Positions 1 through 10,283 of a stretch of DNA of 64,000 nt are shown here, piece after piece; position 1 is the stretch's first letter, and every line of letters begins with the position of its first letter. The stretch lies in contig CM054061.1 of assembly GCA_028641055.1 (NCBI GenBank), forward strand, positions 62,099,904-62,163,903. The letters run 5' to 3'. The notes below the pieces were generated by a model. That model made no database searches. It had not been told where the DNA came from and saw nothing but the letters and a program-made list of their open reading frames with translations. Source of the DNA: Alopecurus myosuroides. Taxonomy: Eukaryota > Streptophyta > Magnoliopsida > Poales > Poaceae. Made by a program: the position numbers and the translations under genes.

Positions 1-2179
1 CACAGATTTCTGCTTCCCCAAGAAGATTCAACAAGATATTCTCTGACTTCCAGCCGTTTAGCTGATCACAGGTACAATCTAATGGGCATTCCCCCTGAAA
101 TTCAGAACGCAGATTCCCCATCAATTAACCCGTGGCTGGCGCCAACCGTGCTGAATCAAAAGGGTACGGATATTACCTCCCCATGTAATAACTTGAGTTT
201 CAGGCTTCGTATACCAGCAGACAACCTTAGCAAATGGAACACGCTAGCTCCAAAAGCATGTGCTCTAGATGCAACGGACAGCGACAAGTTCTTCACGTCA
301 GGAAGGAAAGTAATGCCATCCATGCAGTACTCATGAACGTTAACGTTCTGCCATATTGAGCTTTCATTTATTAGTCCAACAGAAAAGATCATATATCAGA
401 ATATGGTGGGAAACAAGAATCATTTTTTATTTCAAACAAATGAATAATTATATACAAGCCTTGTTTAATACTGAAGCCCTCTTAGATCTACACTTTGTCG
501 AGCCGGATCCTCTAACGTCGTGAAGCCAAGTCACATGACCCTGACATTCCTTCTTCACAAACATATTATTTAAGCCTAATATGATTCAAATTATTTTGTA
601 TAGTACAAATCTAGGCTATATATTTACTGTAGTTCCTTGCAATAAGAAATATGGTGCAAAAAAATTAGTTTAGGTGTTTTGTACTACAGTAATTATCTAC
701 AGTAATTATGTACAGCACATAACACAGAAACTAATGCTAAAATACACTGACTTTGCTCGACGGTTTTCGGTGACTTTGCTTGTGAACGTTAGAGGAGCCG
801 GTTCCACACTTTGTAACCAGAAGCCATCTTGTTTCACTGTAAATTCCGTGTATCTTCAACTTATAAAAGAGCACGGAACTTTTTATTCGATTTTAGTTCC
901 TCTAAATGGAAATGTAGTTTTTTGCATCAATTAGAATGCCCCTGTCCTCTAAAACCTATGTTTGTTAACTTTGCACCTTTATAATCTAGAGGAATGATCA
1001 GCCTGCAGAGCAAGCTCATTTTATCACCATTTCACATGTGCATTCTATTATATTGAGTTATTGACCGAAGTTGCATCCCAGGATGCTCGCAAATATTGAT
1101 ACAACTACTCTAGAGGATAGTGTACTCACATCAGGAGGGAACATCACTAGGAGGTGAAGAGAGACCACCTCAAAGTGCCGAAAGAGAATGGAATGATGCT
1201 GATTGAGAAAACCATAACTTCCGTAAACATATAAGCTGGTGTCCAGTTCTTGGAGATGTGACCTCTGGAGGAAGCTTGCCTCAAATCGGCCGTACCACTT
1301 AAGTTGATCCAACTTTGGAGCATCGATGTTGACAGTAAGCCTCGTCTTTTTGTCGTATGCGGAAAAATACAAGTGCTCGAGAATAGGCGCTACGACCATC
1401 AGCCGCCGCAAACCCCGGGTATGCTTCAGCGTCACTGTCACCAAAGATTTTGAGCTGATGGCCAGGTCACGCACACCCCGAGCGCCGACGATAGTGAGTC
1501 GTCGCAAGGACGGGCAGCGCGCCGACGAGACTGCATCGCCGAGCTCGAACTTACCGTGGAACAGGACGTTTTTCAGAAACAAAATTTCGAGCTTGGCGAA
1601 GACTCCGGAGTCTGGCAGCGCGAGGCCAAGGAATCCCAGGCGCATCACGATCTTGGTCGCCTTCTCCAAGCAGGGCAGCTCAATGACAGTGGGGGTCTCC
1701 ACGTCCACGGACTCATCCTCCAACGGCTCAGCATTGACTATGGAGAGCTCGCCCGACAGGAGGGGCGAAGCGAGGCGAAGCCACGCCGCGGTGAAGTCGG
1801 CGGGCGCAGCGCCGAGGATCGCGACGTGGATGACGTGGATTGGCGGACCAGCATGGGCGGCGTACGCGGCGAGGGCGGCGTGGACTCGGTCGGGAAGAAC
1901 GGGGACGTAGAACCAGATCTCGGGGATGCCGGCCCAGAGGCGCACCCAGCGGCGGGAGAGCAGGCTGGTCAGGGCGGCGTCGGCGGTAGAGTGGAGGCCG
2001 CGGAGGATTCGACGGAGGAGGTCATCGGGGAGCGAGGAGAGCCGATCTTCCTCGTAGCCCCCAGTGGACGAGAGGTTGATTCGCCGCTGGCCGCCGCTGG
2101 GGAGCGGAATCCGCCAGGGATTGATGCAGGTAGCCATTGCCGAACGAGAATGATGTGAATACTGAAAATGGAGATCCAT
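1..2179 (-). CDS. F-box/LRR/FBD protein, copy 1 (C-terminus cut by the window edge)
   Basis: This is the first of three copies of the gene described in full at 5035-7428. Exon 1 is 2179-1130, exon 2 is 347-177, and exon 3 starts at 94 and runs off the left edge, so most of the FBD domain is outside the window. The 350 codons of exon 1 translate identically to the other two copies. The donor (GTGAGT just after 1130) and the acceptors are unchanged. Nothing visible indicates a pseudogene. Intron 1 (348-1129) and intron 2 (95-176) contain no other gene that I can see. Confidence 0.8.
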
Positions 2180-2221
2180 GGGGGCGCTGGGGAGCGGAAT
2201 CCGCTAGGGTTTGATGCAGGT
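2095..2221. repeat. 37-bp direct repeat (period 90) spanning the F-box start codon
   Basis: CGCTGGGGAGCGGAATCCGC followed by YAGGGWTTGATGCAGGT occurs at 2095-2131, where it encodes about residues 17-28, and again at 2185-2221 upstream of the first ATG. The upstream copy carries an in-frame TAG on the coding strand, so it is leader sequence. Equivalents are 7344-7470 and 12592-12718. Confidence 0.8.
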
Positions 2222-2301
2222 CGTATATGATTCTTTTCCCCAGGATTGAGGAGATTTGTTTGTGGCACTAAGACTAGCCATGTTGGCAAAAATCTGACGT
2301 G

Positions 2302-2494
2302 GCGATGCAATTAACTTATAGAGAGGTGATAGTGGTATGATAGGTAAATACCGTAACATAACGTATTGTGACTAGTCTAATGGCGAGGAACTGGGTCCAT
2401 TTTGGCGATGCAATTAACGAAGAAAGAGGTGATACTAGTGTATGATACTCCCCATTGTGACTAGTCTAATGGCGAGGAACTGGGTCCATTTTGG
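2302..2494. repeat. Two-copy direct repeat upstream of F-box copy 1
   Basis: Two imperfect tandem units (about 2302-2404 and 2405-2494) share GCGATGCAATTAAC, a GAGGTGATA stretch and GACTAGTCTAATGGCGAGGA followed by ACTGGGTCCATTTT. They lie 120-310 bp upstream of the start codon, in the promoter region, and could duplicate regulatory sites; no known element was identified. Equivalent positions are 7551-7743 and 12799-12991. Confidence 0.8.
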
Positions 2495-2525
2495 ACCGCG
2501 AGTCCGTGATGCCGTCCCTTTGAAG

Positions 2526-2821
2526 TAAGGCGGTGCATGCTTAACCGGAAACTGAGAAACCGAACCAAAAAAACGAAAACCGAACAGAAATTATGGTTAT
2601 TTTTGGTTTCTGGTTAGGTTACGATTAGTAAAATAGCTAACCATGTGACCGCGGTTAATATGGTTAATAACCGGAAACCTAATGGTGTTAACCATTAAAA
2701 AACCGAATGTCTATTAACATGTGCTAATTCCCATTTTGTATGAACATTATAGGTTAATTGTAGCTTGTGATTTACTACTTGTATATACTTTCATTCACTT
2801 TATGTGTTATTTGATTACTTT
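2526..2821. mobile_element. Left half of a hAT-type element, truncated at the array breakpoint
   Basis: This is the left 296 bp of the element that is complete at 13023-13563, preceded by the same CTTTGAAG (2518-2525) that forms its target duplication. It ends abruptly at 2821, where the next array unit begins. The text is rich in AACCG/CGGTT motifs. Confidence 0.75.
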
Positions 2822-3689
2822 GGGACGAGTGTAACACCATTGCCATGCTATGAGTATGTGCAAAATTGCTGCATGGTCTTTGTCATACATTACTCATGAT
2901 GATCGGTGTGGACGAAGGCCAGAGTTGTAGAAGTTCTGCTATAGTATCAGCTACTACTAGGAGGAGCCGATAAAAGCTGAAACAAACAAGGGAGAGTTGT
3001 AGTACAGGCAGCACAGGCTTGTTTCGTTTATCTGCGATCACTGCTTGCTTAATGTACGAAGATTGTAGCTCTTGTCTATTTTGTTTGTTTGTTTGTTCAA
3101 GATATATCAAGAGTGGCGGTCGAAAGTTATCGTAAACTGCTCCCTGCCTCTGCCCTTCCTGGCATGTAGCCAAATCCCAAAGCAAGATGTCAATAGTCAT
3201 TGACAATCGTTGTCGCTGAATATCTGATCTGGCATTTGAGCTGCAAATACAGAGAACAATGTGGATCCAACAGAAGATGTTGTCACCCAGCAGATAGATG
3301 AGCGTGCTGTGCAGATTGGGTTATTATCAGAACTCGTGTCGCACCCAGAATGAATGCAAGCTGCTGCAGGACCCAGGAGTACACACGGTCAGGGAACGAA
3401 AGACCATACGGCATGGAGCACGCCTGTCTGTTCCAGCAGTAGCGGGTCGACATGCAGACCTCAAATTCCTCCAAAGTTGGGATGCGCACAGGATGGTTTC
3501 ACGAGCAACCAGGCAACCGTACCATGGAACAACTCCCGGAAAGGCCAAGGTTTAAGCTCAATCGTAGTATAAAACATGTTAAGGCATGCCATTTTTGTAC
3601 AGTAATACACATGATATATATATGTCCTCTTTTTTAGCTAATTCGTTTATACTGGTATGGTATATGCGTGGTAATCCTGGGCGTCTAGT
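2822..3689. other. Spacer between array junction and cysteine-rich gene copy 1
   Basis: No convincing gene. It holds the start of the unit and the 3' flank of the cysteine-rich gene, including one member (3456-3527) of a pair of diverged 72-bp segments. Short open frames here show no domain or compositional support. The same spacer in unit two is 8071-8938. Confidence 0.5.
3456..3527 (-). pseudogene. Diverged duplicate of a 72-bp coding-like segment (member a)
   Basis: On the minus strand the segment from CCATGG leftward resembles 4721-4650 at roughly 80% with small gaps; both share CTCGTGAAA, CTTTGGAGGAA and GAGGTCT. It looks like a fragment of an older local duplication. The parent gene is not recognised. 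The copy in unit two is 8705-8776. Confidence 0.35.
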
Positions 3690-4088
3690 CTAGACGGAGG
3701 TCTCTGTGTTGTGGGCGGCGTATGCTGGGCCAGGCGCCGGTGCTAGCAGCATGGGGGGCGCCGGCGGCTTTGGGGGCGTGGGCGGCTTGGGCCCTGGCGG
3801 CGAGGGCGTGAGGCCGCAGCGGACCATGCAGACGATGTTCTGCTGGTCGCAGGTGATGACGCAGAGCGGCATGTCGGTGCCCTTGCTCATGCACCCCGTG
3901 GCGCAGCTCATCACCGTGGTGAAGCACCCCATCATGCACTCCATCATCCCGTCCAGCTCCGGATCCGCCGCCGGGGGCTTCATTGCCGCTGCGTCCACGG
4001 GCCTCCCGGCGACATGGGGAAGGTCAGCGAGGCCGGCGCCTACGGCCACGAGGAGCAAGAGGAGGGCGGCGGAGCTGGTGCTGGCCAT
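3690..4088 (-). CDS. Small secreted cysteine-rich protein with proline-rich tail, copy 1
   Basis: The product is 132 residues. I chose the ATG at 4088 rather than one further upstream because a hydrophobic signal peptide (about residues 1-21, ALLLLLVAVGAGLA) follows directly and a TATA box lies about 55 bp upstream. The mature part has eight cysteines (51, 55, 62, 66, 76, 80, 87, 91) spaced C-x3-C-x6-C-x3-C-x9-C-x3-C-x6-C-x3-C, i.e. the same four-cysteine block twice. A Pro-rich segment (about 95-120, PKPPTPPKPPAPP) and a short Thr/Ser/Val end follow. Paired C-x3-C motifs are a hallmark of helical-hairpin disulfide peptides, but the x6 loop is short for known alpha-hairpinins. An apoplastic small cysteine-rich protein is likely; the function is unknown. 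It is a single exon, oriented like the F-box gene and about 950 bp beyond that gene's 3' end. Confidence 0.72.
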   Translation of the reverse strand: MASTSSAALLLLLVAVGAGLADLPHVAGRPVDAAAMKPPAADPELDGMMECMMGCFTTVMSCATGCMSKGTDMPLCVITCDQQNIVCMVRCGLTPSPPGPKPPTPPKPPAPPMLLAPAPGPAYAAHNTETSV

Positions 4089-4141
4089 GCTAGCCGGTGT
4101 TCCGGTGTATAGATCGAATTGTGTAGTGATAAGACGGTCTG

Positions 4142-4149
4142 TATATATA
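4142..4149 (-). promoter_or_regulatory. TATA box of cysteine-rich gene copy 1
   Basis: TATATATA on the minus strand lies about 55 bp upstream of the ATG at 4088. A transcript start near 4110-4115 would leave a leader of about 25 nt. This supports the short 132-residue model over a longer reading frame starting at 4262. The same site in copy 2 is 9391-9398. Confidence 0.6.
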
Positions 4150-4284
4150 GGGGAACTTGCGTGACGTGTCTCGCCGGTCTTGCATTTTTTGTGTGTGCTG
4201 CAGTTGCTTTCCCGCGCGCGCACACACGATATGTGTGAGCAGAGAAATATGAATAAATACAAGCCACTGCCTCTGTTCCTTCAC

Positions 4285-4313
4285 TGTAACTCAGGTTACA
4301 AATCTGAGTTACA
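4285..4313. repeat. Perfect 10-bp inverted repeat, loop 9
   Basis: TGTAACTCAG (4285-4294), loop GTTACAAAT, CTGAGTTACA (4304-4313), about 200 bp upstream of the cysteine-rich gene. It is a potential hairpin or a palindromic binding site, with no known match. The copy in unit two is 9534-9562. Confidence 0.7.
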
Positions 4314-4649
4314 GGGGAGTTCTCAAGAAGAGAAGGATCAGGGGCTAGACTGCTAGAGAGAGGAGGGAAGAGGAACTTTAGCTAATCCAAGCTCAGCACT
4401 AGCTCTCGGCCTAAGCATCCTTCTCCATCCGGTTCCAAGCCAAGGTCTCATGTCGGCGTCGTCCTGGTATATATGCTTCTTCGTAACCTCCTCGTCTGGC
4501 TCCCCAGCAGGCCATGGCATACTGGAAATCTCCAAGGAATTGTTGCCCTGCACCCTCACAACTGTCGCCCTTCTTGGCATCACTCGACGCCCGAAAGGTA
4601 ACAGCAACAGATTGAAAAGGATGCAATTCCACAGTAAAAATGCATGACG

Positions 4650-4721
4650 AGACCTCCATTTCCTCCAAAGTCCGGATGAACACGATGATTTCACGAGCAG
4701 CAACCAGGCCACGTACCATGG
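4650..4721 (-). pseudogene. Diverged duplicate of a 72-bp coding-like segment (member b)
   Basis: Partner of 3456-3527, lying in a 106-codon open frame (4731-4411, minus) that starts near the shared CCATGG. The frame encodes VAAREIIVFIRTLEEMEVSS and then sequence without recognisable domains; it may be a decayed exon rather than a gene. The copy in unit two is 9899-9970. Confidence 0.35.
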
Positions 4722-5034
4722 AATTTGCCATCCGAAAATTTAAACAGCTGATACTGAAAACAGATCAAGAGAAGAAAACAATCTGTATGAAAGACCAACA
4801 TAAACACGTCAGCGTAACAGCAAACGCGACATAAGCATCTGTTCATCATACTTCATACACAGGGAGTTAGCCAAACAGGCAAACCAAACATCACTGCTAT
4901 CCATGGAAACCAACACCAAATAATTAACAGCCCACACCTTCCCAGAGTTATCCAAGTCCGAATGAAGAAGTAGGGTGGTTTGATACTGCAGCTACAGTTT
5001 CAGAGGGTTGCAGGGTACTAACTAGGGCGCAATC

Positions 5035-7428
5035 TTAGTAAACTACTGGTGAAAACAACACCCTTCTCCCATTGCGGTATCGGTAGATCTCCACGCAGGT
5101 TTCCAAGCGAGAGAAGCTAACTATCATCTCGCACAACTCGTCACTCACAGCGACCAAGGGATCAAAACTTATAGTCATCCTTTTCAGAGCTGTCGCCCAA
5201 CTGAAAAGCTGCTTAAGAAACACAACTTCATGTTCCACTCCTTTGATGCCACAGATTTCTGCTTCCCCAAGAAGATTCAACAAGATATTCTCTGACTTCC
5301 AGCCGTTTAGCTGATCACAGGTACAATCTAATGGGCATTCCCCCTGAAATTCAGAACGCAGATTCCCCATCAATTAACCCGTGGCTGGCGCCAACCGTGC
5401 TGAATCAAAAGGGTACGGATATTACCTCCCCATGTAATAACTTGAGTTTCAGGCTTCGTATACCAGCAGACAACCTTAGCAAATGGAACACGCTAGCTCC
5501 AAAAGCATGTGCTCTAGATGCAACGGACAGCGACAAGTTCTTCACGTCAGGAAGGAAAGTAATGCCATCCATGCAGTACTCATGAACGTTAACGTTCTGC
5601 CATATTGAGCTTTCATTTATTAGTCCAACAGAAAAGATCATATATCAGAATATGGTGGGAAACAAGAATCATTTTTTATTTCAAACAAATGAATAATTAT
5701 ATACAAGCCTTGTTTAATACTGAAGCCCTCTTAGATCTACACTTTGTCGAGCCGGATCCTCTAACGTCGTGAAGCCAAGTCACATGACCCTGACATTCCT
5801 TCTTCACAAACATATTATTTAAGCCTAATATGATTCAAATTATTTTGTATAGTACAAATCTAGGCTATATATTTACTGTAGTTCCTTGCAATAAGAAATA
5901 TGGTGCAAAAAAATTAGTTTAGGTGTTTTGTACTACAGTAATTATCTACAGTAATTATGTACAGCACATAACACAGAAACTAATGCTAAAATACACTGAC
6001 TTTGCTCGACGGTTTTCGGTGACTTTGCTTGTGAACGTTAGAGGAGCCGGTTCCACACTTTGTAACCAGAAGCCATCTTGTTTCACTGTAAATTCCGTGT
6101 ATCTTCAACTTATAAAAGAGCACGGAACTTTTTATTCGATTTTAGTTCCTCTAAATGGAAATGTAGTTTTTTGCATCAATTAGAATGCCCCTGTCCTCTA
6201 AAACCTATGTTTGTTAACTTTGCACCTTTATAATCTAGAGGAATGATCAGCCTGCAGAGCAAGCTCATTTTATCACCATTTCACATGTGCATTCTATTAT
6301 ATTGAGTTATTGACCGAAGTTGCATCCCAGGATGCTCGCAAATATTGATACAACTACTCTAGAGGATAGTGTACTCACATCAGGAGGGAACATCACTAGG
6401 AGGTGAAGAGAGACCACCTCAAAGTGCCGAAAGAGAATGGAATGATGCTGATTGAGAAAACCATAACTTCCGTAAACATATAAGCTGGTGTCCAGTTCTT
6501 GGAGATGTGACCTCTGGAGGAAGCTTGCCTCAAATCGGCCGTACCACTTAAGTTGATCCAACTTTGGAGCATCGATGTTGACAGTAAGCCTCGTCTTTTT
6601 GTCGTATGCGGAAAAATACAAGTGCTCGAGAATAGGCGCTACGACCATCAGCCGCCGCAAACCCCGGGTATGCTTCAGCGTCACTGTCACCAAAGATTTT
6701 GAGCTGATGGCCAGGTCACGCACACCCCGAGCGCCGACGATAGTGAGTCGTCGCAAGGACGGGCAGCGCGCCGACGAGACTGCATCGCCGAGCTCGAACT
6801 TACCGTGGAACAGGACGTTTTTCAGAAACAAAATTTCGAGCTTGGCGAAGACTCCGGAGTCTGGCAGCGCGAGGCCAAGGAATCCCAGGCGCATCACGAT
6901 CTTGGTCGCCTTCTCCAAGCAGGGCAGCTCAATGACAGTGGGGGTCTCCACGTCCACGGACTCATCCTCCAACGGCTCAGCATTGACTATGGAGAGCTCG
7001 CCCGACAGGAGGGGCGAAGCGAGGCGAAGCCACGCCGCGGTGAAGTCGGCGGGCGCAGCGCCGAGGATCGCGACGTGGATGACGTGGATTGGCGGACCAG
7101 CATGGGCGGCGTACGCGGCGAGGGCGGCGTGGACTCGGTCGGGAAGAACGGGGACGTAGAACCAGATCTCGGGGATGCCGGCCCAGAGGCGCACCCAGCG
7201 GCGGGAGAGCAGGCTGGTCAGGGCGGCGTCGGCGGTAGAGTGGAGGCCGCGGAGGATTCGACGGAGGAGGTCATCGGGGAGCGAGGAGAGCCGATCTTCC
7301 TCGTAGCCCCCAGTGGACGAGAGGTTGATTCGCCGCTGGCCGCCGCTGGGGAGCGGAATCCGCCAGGGATTGATGCAGGTAGCCATTGCCGAACGAGAAT
7401 GATGTGAATACTGAAAATGGAGATCCAT
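5035..7428 (-). CDS. F-box/LRR/FBD protein, copy 2 (complete)
   Basis: A substrate-recognition subunit of an SCF ubiquitin ligase is the expected role: the F-box binds SKP1 and the repeat region selects an unknown target. I infer exons 7428-6379, 5596-5426 and 5343-5035. All junctions are phase 0 with GT-AG borders (donors GTGAGT and GTAATA), giving 509 residues. The F-box covers about residues 45-85 (SLPDDLLRRIL, then LLSRRWVRLW), followed by leucine-rich stretches at about 160-330. The FBD domain is in exon 3, with the family-typical EHEVVFLKQLFSWAT and LKRMTISFDP. The size is usual for the grass family. A second ATG at codon 15 is an alternative start; a 37-bp duplication places a copy of the N-terminal coding DNA in the upstream leader. 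The target is unknown; grass members of this family are fast-evolving and locally duplicated. Confidence 0.85.
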
Positions 7429-7550
7429 GGGGGCGCTGGGGAGCGGAATCCGCTAGGGTTTGATGCAGGTCGTATATGATTCTTTTCCCCAGGATTGAGG
7501 AGATTTGTTTGTGGCACTAAGACTAGCCATGTTGGCAAAAATCTGACGTG

Positions 7551-7743
7551 GCGATGCAATTAACTTATAGAGAGGTGATAGTGGTATGATAGGTAAATAC
7601 CGTAACATAACGTATTGTGACTAGTCTAATGGCGAGGAACTGGGTCCATTTTGGCGATGCAATTAACGAAGAAAGAGGTGATACTAGTGTATGATACTCC
7701 CCATTGTGACTAGTCTAATGGCGAGGAACTGGGTCCATTTTGG
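7551..7743. repeat. Two-copy direct repeat upstream of F-box copy 2
   Basis: Same two-unit promoter repeat as at 2302-2494, with no difference seen. Confidence 0.8.
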
Positions 7744-7774
7744 ACCGCGAGTCCGTGATGCCGTCCCTTTGAAG

Positions 7775-8070
7775 TAAGGCGGTGCATGCTTAACCGGAAA
7801 CTGAGAAACCGAACCAAAAAAACGAAAACCGAACAGAAATTATGGTTATTTTTGGTTTCTGGTTAGGTTACGATTAGTAAAATAGCTAACCATGTGACCG
7901 CGGTTAATATGGTTAATAACCGGAAACCTAATGGTGTTAACCATTAAAAAACCGAATGTCTATTAACATGTGCTAATTCCCATTTTGTATGAACATTATA
8001 GGTTAATTGTAGCTTGTGATTTACTACTTGTATATACTTTCATTCACTTTATGTGTTATTTGATTACTTT
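7775..8070. mobile_element. Left half of a hAT-type element, second truncated copy
   Basis: Same as 2526-2821, with CTTTGAAG at 7767-7774 and truncation at the next unit junction. Confidence 0.75.
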
Positions 8071-8938
8071 GGGACGAGTGTAACACCATTGCCATGCTAT
8101 GAGTATGTGCAAAATTGCTGCATGGTCTTTGTCATACATTACTCATGATGATCGGTGTGGACGAAGGCCAGAGTTGTAGAAGTTCTGCTATAGTATCAGC
8201 TACTACTAGGAGGAGCCGATAAAAGCTGAAACAAACAAGGGAGAGTTGTAGTACAGGCAGCACAGGCTTGTTTCGTTTATCTGCGATCACTGCTTGCTTA
8301 ATGTACGAAGATTGTAGCTCTTGTCTATTTTGTTTGTTTGTTTGTTCAAGATATATCAAGAGTGGCGGTCGAAAGTTATCGTAAACTGCTCCCTGCCTCT
8401 GCCCTTCCTGGCATGTAGCCAAATCCCAAAGCAAGATGTCAATAGTCATTGACAATCGTTGTCGCTGAATATCTGATCTGGCATTTGAGCTGCAAATACA
8501 GAGAACAATGTGGATCCAACAGAAGATGTTGTCACCCAGCAGATAGATGAGCGTGCTGTGCAGATTGGGTTATTATCAGAACTCGTGTCGCACCCAGAAT
8601 GAATGCAAGCTGCTGCAGGACCCAGGAGTACACACGGTCAGGGAACGAAAGACCATACGGCATGGAGCACGCCTGTCTGTTCCAGCAGTAGCGGGTCGAC
8701 ATGCAGACCTCAAATTCCTCCAAAGTTGGGATGCGCACAGGATGGTTTCACGAGCAACCAGGCAACCGTACCATGGAACAACTCCCGGAAAGGCCAAGGT
8801 TTAAGCTCAATCGTAGTATAAAACATGTTAAGGCATGCCATTTTTGTACAGTAATACACATGATATATATATGTCCTCTTTTTTAGCTAATTCGTTTATA
8901 CTGGTATGGTATATGCGTGGTAATCCTGGGCGTCTAGT

Positions 8939-9337
8939 CTAGACGGAGGTCTCTGTGTTGTGGGCGGCGTATGCTGGGCCAGGCGCCGGTGCTAGCAGCA
9001 TGGGGGGCGCCGGCGGCTTTGGGGGCGTGGGCGGCTTGGGCCCTGGCGGCGAGGGCGTGAGGCCGCAGCGGACCATGCAGACGATGTTCTGCTGGTCGCA
9101 GGTGATGACGCAGAGCGGCATGTCGGTGCCCTTGCTCATGCACCCCGTGGCGCAGCTCATCACCGTGGTGAAGCACCCCATCATGCACTCCATCATCCCG
9201 TCCAGCTCCGGATCCGCCGCCGGGGGCTTCATTGCCGCTGCGTCCACGGGCCTCCCGGCGACATGGGGAAGGTCAGCGAGGCCGGCGCCTACGGCCACGA
9301 GGAGCAAGAGGAGGGCGGCGGAGCTGGTGCTGGCCAT
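8939..9337 (-). CDS. Small secreted cysteine-rich protein with proline-rich tail, copy 2
   Basis: This is an identical copy, offset by 5249 bp, of the 132-residue protein at 3690-4088, with the same signal peptide, eight cysteines in two symmetric blocks, proline-rich tail and upstream TATA box (9391-9398). No third copy exists in the window, because the array ends inside the hAT element before that part of the unit would begin. Confidence 0.72.
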   Translation of the reverse strand: MASTSSAALLLLLVAVGAGLADLPHVAGRPVDAAAMKPPAADPELDGMMECMMGCFTTVMSCATGCMSKGTDMPLCVITCDQQNIVCMVRCGLTPSPPGPKPPTPPKPPAPPMLLAPAPGPAYAAHNTETSV

Positions 9338-9390
9338 GCTAGCCGGTGTTCCGGTGTATAGATCGAATTGTGTAGTGATAAGACGGTCTG

Positions 9391-9398
9391 TATATATA
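9391..9398 (-). promoter_or_regulatory. TATA box of cysteine-rich gene copy 2
   Basis: Same TATATATA and spacing as in copy 1; start codon at 9337. Confidence 0.6.
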
Positions 9399-10283
9399 GG
9401 GGAACTTGCGTGACGTGTCTCGCCGGTCTTGCATTTTTTGTGTGTGCTGCAGTTGCTTTCCCGCGCGCGCACACACGATATGTGTGAGCAGAGAAATATG
9501 AATAAATACAAGCCACTGCCTCTGTTCCTTCACTGTAACTCAGGTTACAAATCTGAGTTACAGGGGAGTTCTCAAGAAGAGAAGGATCAGGGGCTAGACT
9601 GCTAGAGAGAGGAGGGAAGAGGAACTTTAGCTAATCCAAGCTCAGCACTAGCTCTCGGCCTAAGCATCCTTCTCCATCCGGTTCCAAGCCAAGGTCTCAT
9701 GTCGGCGTCGTCCTGGTATATATGCTTCTTCGTAACCTCCTCGTCTGGCTCCCCAGCAGGCCATGGCATACTGGAAATCTCCAAGGAATTGTTGCCCTGC
9801 ACCCTCACAACTGTCGCCCTTCTTGGCATCACTCGACGCCCGAAAGGTAACAGCAACAGATTGAAAAGGATGCAATTCCACAGTAAAAATGCATGACGAG
9901 ACCTCCATTTCCTCCAAAGTCCGGATGAACACGATGATTTCACGAGCAGCAACCAGGCCACGTACCATGGAATTTGCCATCCGAAAATTTAAACAGCTGA
10001 TACTGAAAACAGATCAAGAGAAGAAAACAATCTGTATGAAAGACCAACATAAACACGTCAGCGTAACAGCAAACGCGACATAAGCATCTGTTCATCATAC
10101 TTCATACACAGGGAGTTAGCCAAACAGGCAAACCAAACATCACTGCTATCCATGGAAACCAACACCAAATAATTAACAGCCCACACCTTCCCAGAGTTAT
10201 CCAAGTCCGAATGAAGAAGTAGGGTGGTTTGATACTGCAGCTACAGTTTCAGAGGGTTGCAGGGTACTAACTAGGGCGCAATC

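Larger units (their letters stand above)
4089..5034. other. Spacer between cysteine-rich gene and F-box 3' end, unit one
   Basis: Contains the cysteine-rich gene promoter, a 10-bp inverted repeat (4285-4313) and a short unrecognised minus-strand frame (4731-4411). No convincing gene. The same spacer in unit two is 9338-10283. Confidence 0.5.

Noticed and set aside
1326..2158. Plus-strand frames of 194 and 200 codons opposite the F-box exon (repeated in each unit)
   Set aside because: They are antisense shadows of a GC-rich exon: repetitive Gly/Asp/Arg-rich products with no domain, while the minus strand has a clear F-box.
2883..3206. 107-codon minus frame near the unit junction
   Set aside because: Low-complexity, no domain, no promoter; part of it derives from a GTTT-repeat stretch.
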